Source of the DNA: JAAXQD01 sp032126435
GTDB lineage: Bacteria; Desulfobacterota; Desulfobacteria; Desulfobacterales; UBA11574
Direction of reading: 5' to 3'
Assembly (NCBI GenBank): GCA_032126435.1
Contig: JAQBBE010000287.1
Span: 1-14,310, forward strand
DNA: 14,310 bases
Part shown: positions 7,308 to 14,243 of the stretch, piece after piece
Layout of the letters: every line of letters begins with the position of its first letter
Position numbering within the stretch: the stretch's first letter is position 1
The notes under the pieces: generated by a model
Databases searched by the model: none
What the model was told of the DNA's origin: nothing
Seen by the model: only the letters and a program-made list of their open reading frames with translations
Made by a program: the position numbers and the translations under genes

Positions 7308-8123
7308 TCAAAAAACATTGCCGAGATAATCTTCCTTTTCCATGGAGGTGAAAGAAGAAATGTTCGGAAGGTTAAGTGAATTTATTGCAAAATCAATAAG
7401 TTGATTATAGTCAAAGCGTAAGCCCATCTTTTCGTAGTATTTTTCTAGAATCCTCTTTGGCCTGAAATCTTTGAATTTGCATGGTATTGAAAGTGTCGGG
7501 AGGTTTTCCCGGGTAATCACTTTCAGTATGTCATCGTTGTTGTATTTAATCAAAGGTCTAAAAACCTGATATCCCTCCTTCATCGTTAAAAGCGGGTAAA
7601 AACGCTGAGCTGTTTCCTTAAATCTTTTATTTTTTTCAATCCCTATTCCCTGATCAGGATTAGAAGAAATGTTGTTGAGCAAATGCTCTAAGGAATAGCT
7701 GACGATGTCCCAAAGAGAGTAACTAACGATGAGGACAAGACTGTTCCAGTTCTCTACCGAGCGGGTCAGGATGCTCTTGAGTAGATTTTTTCTAAAGTCT
7801 TGACATAACAGACATGGATTCTTTGAATTATCAAGTTTGTCATCCGTCTTTCTCAAATCATGCCAAATAATACGTGTACCCCGTTTACTCCAATAAGATT
7901 CTATTTTTTTTTTCTCTTGTTCAGTATATCTGTGAATCGGAAAGGCTCCGGTATGCGCCGTAAAATCGAATCCGAATTCTTCTTTTGCCGTAGAGATAAG
8001 ATCCATAGCGGCGGACGAGTCCTTTCCACCTGAAAACAACAGAATAATATTTTTATCATTAAAGCTTTCAAGTATGTGTCGATGTTCCTTTTTCCAATGA
8101 GTATAAATTTGGTCTGAGTGCAT
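7308..8123 (-). CDS. TtcA-like PP-loop ATPase (adenine nucleotide alpha hydrolase) with altered motif
   Basis: This 271-residue protein has the PP-loop SGGKDSS (31-37) that binds ATP in enzymes adenylating a carbonyl oxygen. It also has the three-cysteine layout of TtcA, the tRNA C32 thiolase: C104 and C107 (PCLLC) and C215 (LSIPCKF), which in TtcA hold a 4Fe-4S cluster. VFRPLIKYNNDDIL (187-200) matches the RPLxxxxexdI segment of TtcA. The GHHxDD motif usual in this group is missing; the corresponding stretch reads VSYSLWD (133-139), next to a repeated IVSYSL. A tRNA substrate is therefore doubtful and a small-molecule sulfur-transfer or adenylation role is possible. I choose the ATG at 8123, since GAAGGAA (8127-8133) lies before it. 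A TTG at 8135 overlapping the enolase stop would add four residues but has no ribosome-binding site. It is the last gene of the five-gene minus-strand block. Confidence 0.82.
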   Translation of the reverse strand: MHSDQIYTHWKKEHRHILESFNDKNIILLFSGGKDSSAAMDLISTAKEEFGFDFTAHTGAFPIHRYTEQEKKKIESYWSKRGTRIIWHDLRKTDDKLDNSKNPCLLCQDFRKNLLKSILTRSVENWNSLVLIVSYSLWDIVSYSLEHLLNNISSNPDQGIGIEKNKRFKETAQRFYPLLTMKEGYQVFRPLIKYNNDDILKVITRENLPTLSIPCKFKDFRPKRILEKYYEKMGLRFDYNQLIDFAINSLNLPNISSFTSMEKEDYLGNVF

Positions 8124-8126
8124 GTA

Positions 8127-8133
8127 TTCCTTC
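8127..8133 (-). promoter_or_regulatory. Ribosome-binding site deciding the start of the PP-loop gene
   Basis: On the minus strand GAAGGAA precedes the ATG at 8123 by three bases after the final A (five after the GG). It overlaps the stop codon of the enolase-like gene, consistent with translational coupling. No comparable site precedes the alternative TTG at 8135. Confidence 0.6.
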
Positions 8134-9292
8134 AAAAAGATTTGAGGTTCGATAGTGAAATTGTTTCGGAATCATTGCATATATTTTTTAAGTGTTGAGG
8201 ACTCACTTTAACGCCCAATCCCGGATTTTTCAAAGGACCCGCCTTACCGCCCGGCCCAAAAGATACATTTTCGAATGTCGTATTTTCCTTTAACATGAAT
8301 TCATCATAGGAACCATCATAGTATACGGCATCCCCACAGAGAAGACACAGCGCCCTGCCTGCAGCAGAAAGAATGCCGGATTCTCCCAGTTGACATCCGA
8401 TTTGGAAAAGAATGCCGTTGGTCCGCAGGTAGTCAATTATCTTGAGTGAATTTCTGAATCCGCCGCATTTGGACAATCTTACGTTGATCATCTTGTAATA
8501 GCCCTCTTTAGCGATCTTTTCCATATCGCCCAAAGAGCATGCCGATTCGTCGGCCATCAGGATCACACCTTCGGTTTGCATAAGAGCGGCAAAATTCGCA
8601 AGGTCCGGTTCGTTCGGCATCATCGGCTGTTCGACAACCTTGATTTTGTAGTTTTTAATCAATGGTAGGTGCTCAAAGGCAAGTTTACTGTCCCAGGCAC
8701 AATTAATGTCCACCCTAAGATCATGGTTTCCTCCAAACACTGTGTGAACTGTATCGAGCATTTCTTTATTCTGTTCGAAATTTTTTCCCAGTTTCATCCG
8801 CAACTTATTTATTTTCATTTTCTTAATCAATCGACATAATTCCATGATTCTTTGTTTGCCGGCGAGCGGAATTGCGCCTCCATAATAAACATGGTCCGTA
8901 TAAAAATCTTTGGGAAAATATTCGGTTATATTTTTGTTTTCGCTTTTGCCGAAAGCATCCAGAAGCGCTGTTTCAAGGGCACAAATTGCAGCATTGTGAA
9001 CCTTTTGGCCGGAAAGGCTGTCGACGAAATCCCATATCTTGGAAATGTCTTTTAATTCGGTTGGGAAATTATCTCTTTGTGTGAAACCGTATATGCTTTT
9101 GGCGGCACTTTCCTGGGATTCCCCAGTTACGTAAGATCTGGGGGCACCTTCACCGTATCCTCTAATTCCATCCTTTTCGGCCACGACCTCGACAATGATA
9201 TTATTGACATAGGATCTTTTTCTTAAAGAATGAGAAAAATCAGATAAAAAAGGGAGCGTTACCCGATGTATTATGACCTTGTCTATTCGCAC
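8132..9292 (-). CDS. Enolase-superfamily enzyme (muconate cycloisomerase / dipeptide epimerase subgroup)
   Basis: This 386-residue protein has the two-domain fold pattern of the muconate-lactonizing subgroup: an N-terminal capping domain (about 1-125) and a barrel domain. These enzymes abstract a proton next to a carboxylate, bound to magnesium. Magnesium ligands are D195 (VDIN), E221 (VEQP) and D248 (ADES). The catalytic lysine pair appears as R165-M-K167 (RxK variant of KxK) and K275 (SKCGG). The capping-domain loop is GYGEGAPR (45-52). The final barrel segment reads IGCQLGESGILSAAG (298-312), unlike the classic GGMLE of o-succinylbenzoate synthase or N-acylamino acid racemase. Candidate reactions are dipeptide or N-acylamino-acid epimerisation, or a dehydration such as that of MenC. 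The start is GTG at 9292, preceded by AAGGA, and overlaps the kinase gene's end by 10 bases. The PP-loop gene begins right after it. Fold is firm, substrate unknown. Confidence 0.88.
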   Translation of the reverse strand: MRIDKVIIHRVTLPFLSDFSHSLRKRSYVNNIIVEVVAEKDGIRGYGEGAPRSYVTGESQESAAKSIYGFTQRDNFPTELKDISKIWDFVDSLSGQKVHNAAICALETALLDAFGKSENKNITEYFPKDFYTDHVYYGGAIPLAGKQRIMELCRLIKKMKINKLRMKLGKNFEQNKEMLDTVHTVFGGNHDLRVDINCAWDSKLAFEHLPLIKNYKIKVVEQPMMPNEPDLANFAALMQTEGVILMADESACSLGDMEKIAKEGYYKMINVRLSKCGGFRNSLKIIDYLRTNGILFQIGCQLGESGILSAAGRALCLLCGDAVYYDGSYDEFMLKENTTFENVSFGPGGKAGPLKNPGLGVKVSPQHLKNICNDSETISLSNLKSF

Positions 9293-11298
9293 GATTCCGT
9301 CCTTGCGTCAATGGAGGGTAATGATTGATTGGAATTGTCGACGGGCAACGTCAGGGTAAATACGGTTCCTTTATTGACCTTGCTTTTTACCTCTATGATC
9401 CCATCATGATCCTGCATATTCTGATGGGCGATAAACAGACCCAGACCGGTACCATTATGAATACTGCTCTTGTGTTTTGTGGTAAAATACGGATCGAATA
9501 CATTGTCAATCATGGATTGAGGAATCCCGAGGCCGTTATCTTTGATTTCGATGCAAATGGTGTCCGGGCATCCCTTTTTGATACAGTTTTTTGTGGTAAA
9601 CTCGATCTTTCCGCCCTCGGGGGTAAAATCAACCGCATTGGAGAGCAGATTCAGAATCACCTCTTTTATCTTTTCACTATCCATCCACACCTGTCCGATG
9701 TTGGGATCGAATCGACGAGAAACGTCAATTCTTTTGGCATTGCTCTGGGGTGAAACCAGGAGAATCATTTTCTCGATGAGGTCATGAAGGCTATTAAACT
9801 CGAAGTGCGATTCCCTTTTCTTGACAAGATCCAAGAGTTCCGTAATGAGGTTGTTGATCCGACCGGTTTCTTCCAGTGCAATCATATGGAAGTTTTCCCG
9901 GAATTCTTGATCATCGTATTTTTGCGGCATCATCTGGATGAACGTTCCGATGGCGGTCATGGGATTCTTTATTTCATGGGCCAGTCTTGCCGCCAGGTTG
10001 CCCAAAAAAGAGAATTTTTCGGAGCGACTCAAAAGCGCTTGAGATTTTTTCAGTTCCGCCATCTGTTTTTGGAGTCTGCTGTAAAGTCTTGCGTTCTCTA
10101 TGGCTATGGCGATATGCGGTGCGAAGACCTCCAGTGTTTCCCGAGTTTCCTGGGGGACGCCTCTCCCATCGATGGCATCCGTGGCAATGACCCCGATTAC
10201 CTTGGAACGGGTAATAAGGGGGACAACATATACCGAAGTCGGTTTGACATGGGTCAACATAATATTTTCTTTTCTAAGGATCGAACTATTTACCTCAGGC
10301 ACATACTCCGACCGACCCGTATTGGTTACCCTTGCCAGGATGTTACTCAAACGATCCAAAGAAACTGTGTAATTCTTAACCTCCTTCGGGACCTTACCAC
10401 TATAATCTGTACCGTAGATATATTCAAGCTGCCTTTCGTTTTCATTGACGAGCATGATTATGGCACGGTGGATCTTGCAGACATTTGAAAGAATGTTCAT
10501 TATAACAGTCAAAAGTTGTTTCAGATCGAGTACAGAGAGAATCGCCTTTCCGGTCTCCTGTATGGCCACTATTTGCTTGATTTTTTGATTCAGTTCTACA
10601 TTCAGTTGATAGACTTCTCCGTATTTTTGCTCAATAATCTTCTTGTCATTCTCAATTTCCTTTATTGTTTTCATTAAAACGGATTTTGGAGTGAAAAACC
10701 GTGAAAAAATCTCCTGGAATCTGTTCTTTGTAATCCATTTTAAATGGTATTCACAGTATGGGGAGCCTTCAAAGTAACATTTCTCTTCCTTAAGGGAAAG
10801 GGGCTTTCCTCCCCATGTCGTCGGTATAAACGTGTAAGCACCTTGATTGTACAAACATATATCTTTAGATACATCCATCCGGGGATTCCAGTGCAACCTA
10901 ATGATGGCATCGTTTCTATTTATTTTTACCAGTTCCACTTCCTTGCTTTTGTTCCATTTGGTATTTATCCTTTGAGCATTTTTAAGCGCTCTATTATGCG
11001 ATCCGAAAACTTTTACAATTAAGCTCTTGAAACCCAGATCGGTCTTCTCAACAGCATATTGAGCGATTTTGTAAGGAACCCATTCGTCATTAAAAATCAA
11101 TTTTGCCCGTTTAAATAATTTGGAAACCACGGTGCAGGAGATCCAGTTATTTGGGTCTTCCAAAAAGCCTTCTGGATCAGGGAGGAGATCGATTCTAGGG
11201 TCAAGGTTCTTCAATAAATCGGAAAGATCACCATTATTATGTTCCTTGATATAATCCAGAATAACCCTGGAATTTATGCAGCTTGTTTCTTGTTCCAT
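9283..11298 (-). CDS. GAF-domain sensor histidine kinase with N-terminal XylR_N/V4R-like domain
   Basis: This 671-residue soluble-looking kinase has no clear membrane segment. Residues about 1-190 form a sensor domain ending in KCYFEGSPYCEYHL (173-186). The C-x7-C spacing (C174, C182) resembles the ExxCxxxGxxxC signature of the XylR_N/V4R small-molecule-binding family. A coiled coil follows (about 205-250), then a GAF domain (about 255-405), a second coiled linker, the HisKA dimerisation domain with H441 in HEIKNP (441-446), and the ATPase domain. The latter shows N550 and N554 (NLLSNA), DNGLGIP (587-593) and GTGLGL (616-621), so all catalytic boxes are intact. No receiver domain is attached and no response regulator is encoded in the window, so its partner is unknown. 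The gene starts 12 bases after the radical SAM gene and overlaps the enolase gene by 10 bases. It probably senses a metabolite linked to the cluster; this is inference. Confidence 0.92.
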   Translation of the reverse strand: MEQETSCINSRVILDYIKEHNNGDLSDLLKNLDPRIDLLPDPEGFLEDPNNWISCTVVSKLFKRAKLIFNDEWVPYKIAQYAVEKTDLGFKSLIVKVFGSHNRALKNAQRINTKWNKSKEVELVKINRNDAIIRLHWNPRMDVSKDICLYNQGAYTFIPTTWGGKPLSLKEEKCYFEGSPYCEYHLKWITKNRFQEIFSRFFTPKSVLMKTIKEIENDKKIIEQKYGEVYQLNVELNQKIKQIVAIQETGKAILSVLDLKQLLTVIMNILSNVCKIHRAIIMLVNENERQLEYIYGTDYSGKVPKEVKNYTVSLDRLSNILARVTNTGRSEYVPEVNSSILRKENIMLTHVKPTSVYVVPLITRSKVIGVIATDAIDGRGVPQETRETLEVFAPHIAIAIENARLYSRLQKQMAELKKSQALLSRSEKFSFLGNLAARLAHEIKNPMTAIGTFIQMMPQKYDDQEFRENFHMIALEETGRINNLITELLDLVKKRESHFEFNSLHDLIEKMILLVSPQSNAKRIDVSRRFDPNIGQVWMDSEKIKEVILNLLSNAVDFTPEGGKIEFTTKNCIKKGCPDTICIEIKDNGLGIPQSMIDNVFDPYFTTKHKSSIHNGTGLGLFIAHQNMQDHDGIIEVKSKVNKGTVFTLTLPVDNSNQSLPSIDARTESCE

Positions 11299-11310
11299 TT
11301 GCTTAAATGT

Positions 11311-12765
11311 TTATTGAACACGTTTGCTCATCATAAAATAGAATGACTCGGGGAAGATGGATGCAATACATCTTACGGGATATCTTCCCAGGACACGCAG
11401 AGGATATTTTGTAAAATGTCGCCACAGCCGCCTGTGGCGCCTGAGAAATCTTGCCAACAAAATTAGAAATGTCTCATAGTTTCTTTGGTATTTTACGTGG
11501 CTTCTTGTATAGAATCTAAATTCTTTTTCATTAAAAGGCTTAATGATACCATCCATTAGAGCTTTATTATAGATTGGAGTGCCTGGAAAGAAAGCCAGAA
11601 AAAATATATTGATCCTAACATGCAACGGCAAATCAAGAATGAATTTATACGTTTGAATAATATCATCTCGGGTTTCGTAAGGATTATCAATAATAAAATC
11701 GAGAAGAACATCAAGACCATGTGTCTTATGGTATGACGCCATCTGCTGAACAACATCTTTGGTCTTTGATATCTTAATCTTGCGATTATACACTTCATCA
11801 AGCGTCCGCTGGCTTCCTGACTGTACGCCCAACTGAATGACTTTCAACCCGGAATCCAAAAGGATTTCGACCTTTTCTTTGCGATAGGTATTTGCGCTCA
11901 CAGCAATTCCAAAGGGGAGTCCTATTCTCTTTTTATATGTGTCGGCTAAATGCTCCAACTGTTTTTTGGAGCGCATGAAAAAGTCATCATCACCAAAAAC
12001 AACGACTTCAATAAAATTAAGACGAGCCAGTGTATATTCGAGTTCCTCGACGATGCGGTCGATGCTGTAAAATCGCATTGTATTACGGCCGAATAAATTA
12101 ATATAACGGGAGTTATTACAATAAGAGCAATTATGAGGGCAACCCCGAGATGTCAGGAAAAATAGAGTGGGTACTGGATAAGGGTAACCTGCGAGACGTT
12201 CCTTTAGCAGTGCCTTTGTCATTTGAAAAAGACTTTGGTCCAGCAGGAATTGATCGTCTAAATTGTAGTCATAGTAAGGAAGGCTGTCGAGGTCGGCGAA
12301 CGGTGCTAAGGCCTTGTTCACCTTGTTTAACCCGTTCACCTTAAAAGCCATATTGGGCGTATTTAAATAATTTTCACCCGCCTCTATCTTGTTAACAAAA
12401 TCAACAACGACCTGGTCGCCCTCCGAAAAACAGATGCCATCGGCGTAACGAAGGCCAAGTTCAGGCACAGAAATGCAGTGAGGGCCACCCCAAATTACTT
12501 TTATCCCAGGAAATTTCCGGTGAACGAACTCGGTCACCTGTATCGCCCTAATTGCATAGCTGCTGTGGACGGCAACCATAACGAGTTCGCCTTCTTTTAG
12601 TATTTCACTTAACGGCTCAAGCTCATCGGGTTTATAGTCAAGCGGTTCTGTCCTAGATAAAAATACACATGTCACATGGTGTCCAGCGCGTTTCAGCAAC
12701 GCAGAAATAAGGCGGGAGCCGTCAGAAGAGAGTCGGCCTGAGATATTAATAAGTACTATTTTCAT
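11311..12765 (-). CDS. B12-binding-domain radical SAM protein
   Basis: This 484-residue protein has an N-terminal cobalamin-binding-like Rossmann domain (about 1-130): MKIVLINI at the start, GGPHCISVPE (93-102) and the variant FSEGD (113-117) where relatives have GEGE. The radical SAM domain follows, with the cluster motif C209-PHN-C213-SY-C216 (CxxxCxxC). Further SAM-domain segments are FGDDDFF (257-263) and LGVQSGSQRTLDEVYNR (312-328), typical of the B12-radical SAM class that includes BchE, HpnJ and various methyltransferases. The C-terminus (about 437-465) is strongly basic and amphipathic, which could allow membrane contact. It opens the tightly packed four-gene part of the minus-strand block. 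No strong ribosome-binding site precedes its ATG. Likely chemistry is methylation or radical rearrangement of an unactivated carbon, but the substrate cannot be assigned. Confidence 0.9.
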   Translation of the reverse strand: MKIVLINISGRLSSDGSRLISALLKRAGHHVTCVFLSRTEPLDYKPDELEPLSEILKEGELVMVAVHSSYAIRAIQVTEFVHRKFPGIKVIWGGPHCISVPELGLRYADGICFSEGDQVVVDFVNKIEAGENYLNTPNMAFKVNGLNKVNKALAPFADLDSLPYYDYNLDDQFLLDQSLFQMTKALLKERLAGYPYPVPTLFFLTSRGCPHNCSYCNNSRYINLFGRNTMRFYSIDRIVEELEYTLARLNFIEVVVFGDDDFFMRSKKQLEHLADTYKKRIGLPFGIAVSANTYRKEKVEILLDSGLKVIQLGVQSGSQRTLDEVYNRKIKISKTKDVVQQMASYHKTHGLDVLLDFIIDNPYETRDDIIQTYKFILDLPLHVRINIFFLAFFPGTPIYNKALMDGIIKPFNEKEFRFYTRSHVKYQRNYETFLILLARFLRRHRRLWRHFTKYPLRVLGRYPVRCIASIFPESFYFMMSKRVQ

Positions 12766-12819
12766 TTCTATTCAAGCTGTCTTACAGATATCACTCATTC
12801 AAATTTTAACGAATCGATA

Positions 12820-12849
12820 AAAATAGGCTATGTATTTATTATTTGTAAA
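12820..12849 (-). promoter_or_regulatory. Weak candidate sigma70-type promoter before the radical SAM gene
   Basis: In the 102-base gap between the acyltransferase and radical SAM genes, the minus strand reads TTTACA (12849-12844), an 18-base spacer, and TATTTT (12825-12820). This is one mismatch from the -35 consensus and two from the -10. The surrounding sequence is very AT-rich, so a chance match is likely. If real, it would let the last four genes be expressed without the acyltransferase. Confidence 0.22.
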
Positions 12850-12867
12850 GAAGACATTAATATTTTG

Positions 12868-13845
12868 TCATGCAGCTTTCCTCATGGCAGGTTCCAGTAA
12901 AGGAATCGATGACGTCACTTCAACCTCGATGCCGGAAGTTGTAAACATATCTAGTGCGGGATATTTTTTCCACTGATACCATCCTTCGGGATATTTGTAT
13001 ATATAATGTTCCATAAATTTTAACACCACCGCCCCAACGGACATATTTATGGATCGCTGATACTGTTTTGCGATTTCTTCCCATGAAGTTGCAATAAATT
13101 TATATCGATGATTATCATCTCTGTGCATAACACCGAAGACAACGGTGGCAGCGCACCTTTTTGATAAGATGTTAACGGTTTTGTCCAAACAGACCTGTTT
13201 GCCCAGAAAAAATAGCTTGTCGTAACGACTCGGTTTCCATTCATCAATTTCGTCGCACTGGGTTATTACAATTCGATTGGCTTTGAGGTCATCAAAAATT
13301 GCCCGTATTATATTGGGTGTCTGCTCTGCGTCGATGATTTTTGTCAAAAAATTGCTTGCCTGTTGAACCGAAGCATTTCGCAAATCCTTTGATTTGAATT
13401 TTGCGACGATCGATACCGGAAAATTGTTCGCACCGAGAAACGCCGGAATGAACTCAACGCCGCCGAAATGTCCTGTGATAAAAAGTATTCCTTTACCCTT
13501 TGCAAGCCCGTGTTTGATGGCGTCCAAGCCTTCACTTTCCATATGGTTCATAACGAAATTTCGCAATGTTCCGGCAGTGGAATAGGCGTTAAAAAATTTT
13601 TCAAAGTAATGAGAGAATATCCCCTGAAAAATGTTCTTGGTAATGGTTCTTATTTCAGATCTGTCTTTGTGACCGGTAAAAACCGTGTTAACCCCCTTTC
13701 TGATTTTCCATTTTTCTTTGGTGTTAAAGAAAAAGTATAATTTCCCCAGCATTCTGATGTAAAAGAAAGTTATTCTCCACCCCAGCATCCTGCACAAAAA
13801 AATGTTAAACCGCCATTGCAGAAAAGCGCTTAAGTTTAGCTTCAT
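12868..13845 (-). CDS. LpxL/HtrB-family lysophospholipid (lipid A biosynthesis-like) acyltransferase
   Basis: This 325-residue protein belongs to the LpxL/HtrB acyltransferase family, inner-membrane enzymes that move a fatty acyl chain from acyl-ACP to lipid A precursors or, in relatives, to other lipids and small molecules. The catalytic H(x4)E motif is H126-FGGV-E131 within ITGHFGGVEF. Other family-like parts are the hydrophobic N-terminus (about 5-40), VAKFKSKDLRNA (147-158), the CDE segment (197-199) and the closing YPEGWYQWKKYPALD (285-299), the counterpart of the family's PxxWxWxHxR end. I place the start at ATG 13845 because AAAGGAGA (13853-13860) precedes it. An in-frame ATG at 13869 would add eight residues but would put the ribosome-binding site inside the coding sequence. 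It is the first gene of the minus-strand block, 102 bases upstream of the radical SAM gene. Acceptor unknown; ordinary lipid A acylation remains possible. Confidence 0.88.
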   Translation of the reverse strand: MKLNLSAFLQWRFNIFLCRMLGWRITFFYIRMLGKLYFFFNTKEKWKIRKGVNTVFTGHKDRSEIRTITKNIFQGIFSHYFEKFFNAYSTAGTLRNFVMNHMESEGLDAIKHGLAKGKGILFITGHFGGVEFIPAFLGANNFPVSIVAKFKSKDLRNASVQQASNFLTKIIDAEQTPNIIRAIFDDLKANRIVITQCDEIDEWKPSRYDKLFFLGKQVCLDKTVNILSKRCAATVVFGVMHRDDNHRYKFIATSWEEIAKQYQRSINMSVGAVVLKFMEHYIYKYPEGWYQWKKYPALDMFTTSGIEVEVTSSIPLLEPAMRKAA

Positions 13846-13852
13846 GGTAATC

Positions 13853-13860
13853 TCTCCTTT
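13853..13860 (-). promoter_or_regulatory. Strong ribosome-binding site deciding the acyltransferase start
   Basis: On the minus strand AAAGGAGA ends seven bases before the ATG at 13845. It falls within the first codons of the longer reading frame starting at 13869, so the shorter start is preferred. Confidence 0.75.
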
Positions 13861-13869
13861 CGTGATCAT

Positions 13870-14243
13870 GGCGTTTCTATACCGCGAGTGAATTGTGAAC
13901 TCAGGGGCATTGCCCAGTTGGACCCATGGAAATATGGAACTTTGGATAAATGGGTTATCATGGAAATTGGTCGATTAATAAAAAATGTGGATTTATGAAC
14001 GCTTATTGGACCGGTAATATTCTGCTTTTTATTCCCCCAACAGCTTATAAGCAGATGGATTAAATATCAAATGGTTGTAGATTTTAGAGACGTTAAATCG
14101 GATAAGAATCACGACATCCACATAGAAATGAAGACACGAAAAGAACGCAACTGACAGAATTAAACCGATATTCTTTACGAAATATTCAGACTGAACTGCA
14201 ACATCGAGGGCATTCCTCTCGGTTTGCTGCAGGGAGCTTCAAT
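13870..14243. other. Non-coding stretch upstream of the acyltransferase gene
   Basis: No convincing gene is visible on either strand. Short frames exist, for example a plus-strand ATG at 14071 that stops after 27 codons at 14154, but none has a ribosome-binding site together with recognisable protein-like sequence. The stretch should contain the promoter of the minus-strand block; I could not single out a convincing one. A short palindrome, GGGGCATTGCCC, lies at about 13904-13915 and a small hairpin at about 14205-14221. Confidence 0.5.

Noticed and set aside
8124..8135. TTG start of the PP-loop gene overlapping the enolase stop codon.
   Set aside because: No ribosome-binding site precedes it, whereas GAAGGAA precedes the ATG at 8123.
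9325..10488. Long plus-strand open frames opposite the histidine kinase gene.
   Set aside because: They are antisense shadows: the minus-strand frame encodes intact kinase motifs and the plus-strand translations show no family resemblance.
13845..13869. Longer start for the acyltransferase (ATG at 13869).
   Set aside because: A strong ribosome-binding site (13853-13860) lies inside this extension and points to the ATG at 13845.
13911..13926. Sigma54-like TGG-N10-GC on the minus strand upstream of the acyltransferase.
   Set aside because: Spacing fits, but four of the other consensus positions differ; too weak to report as a feature.
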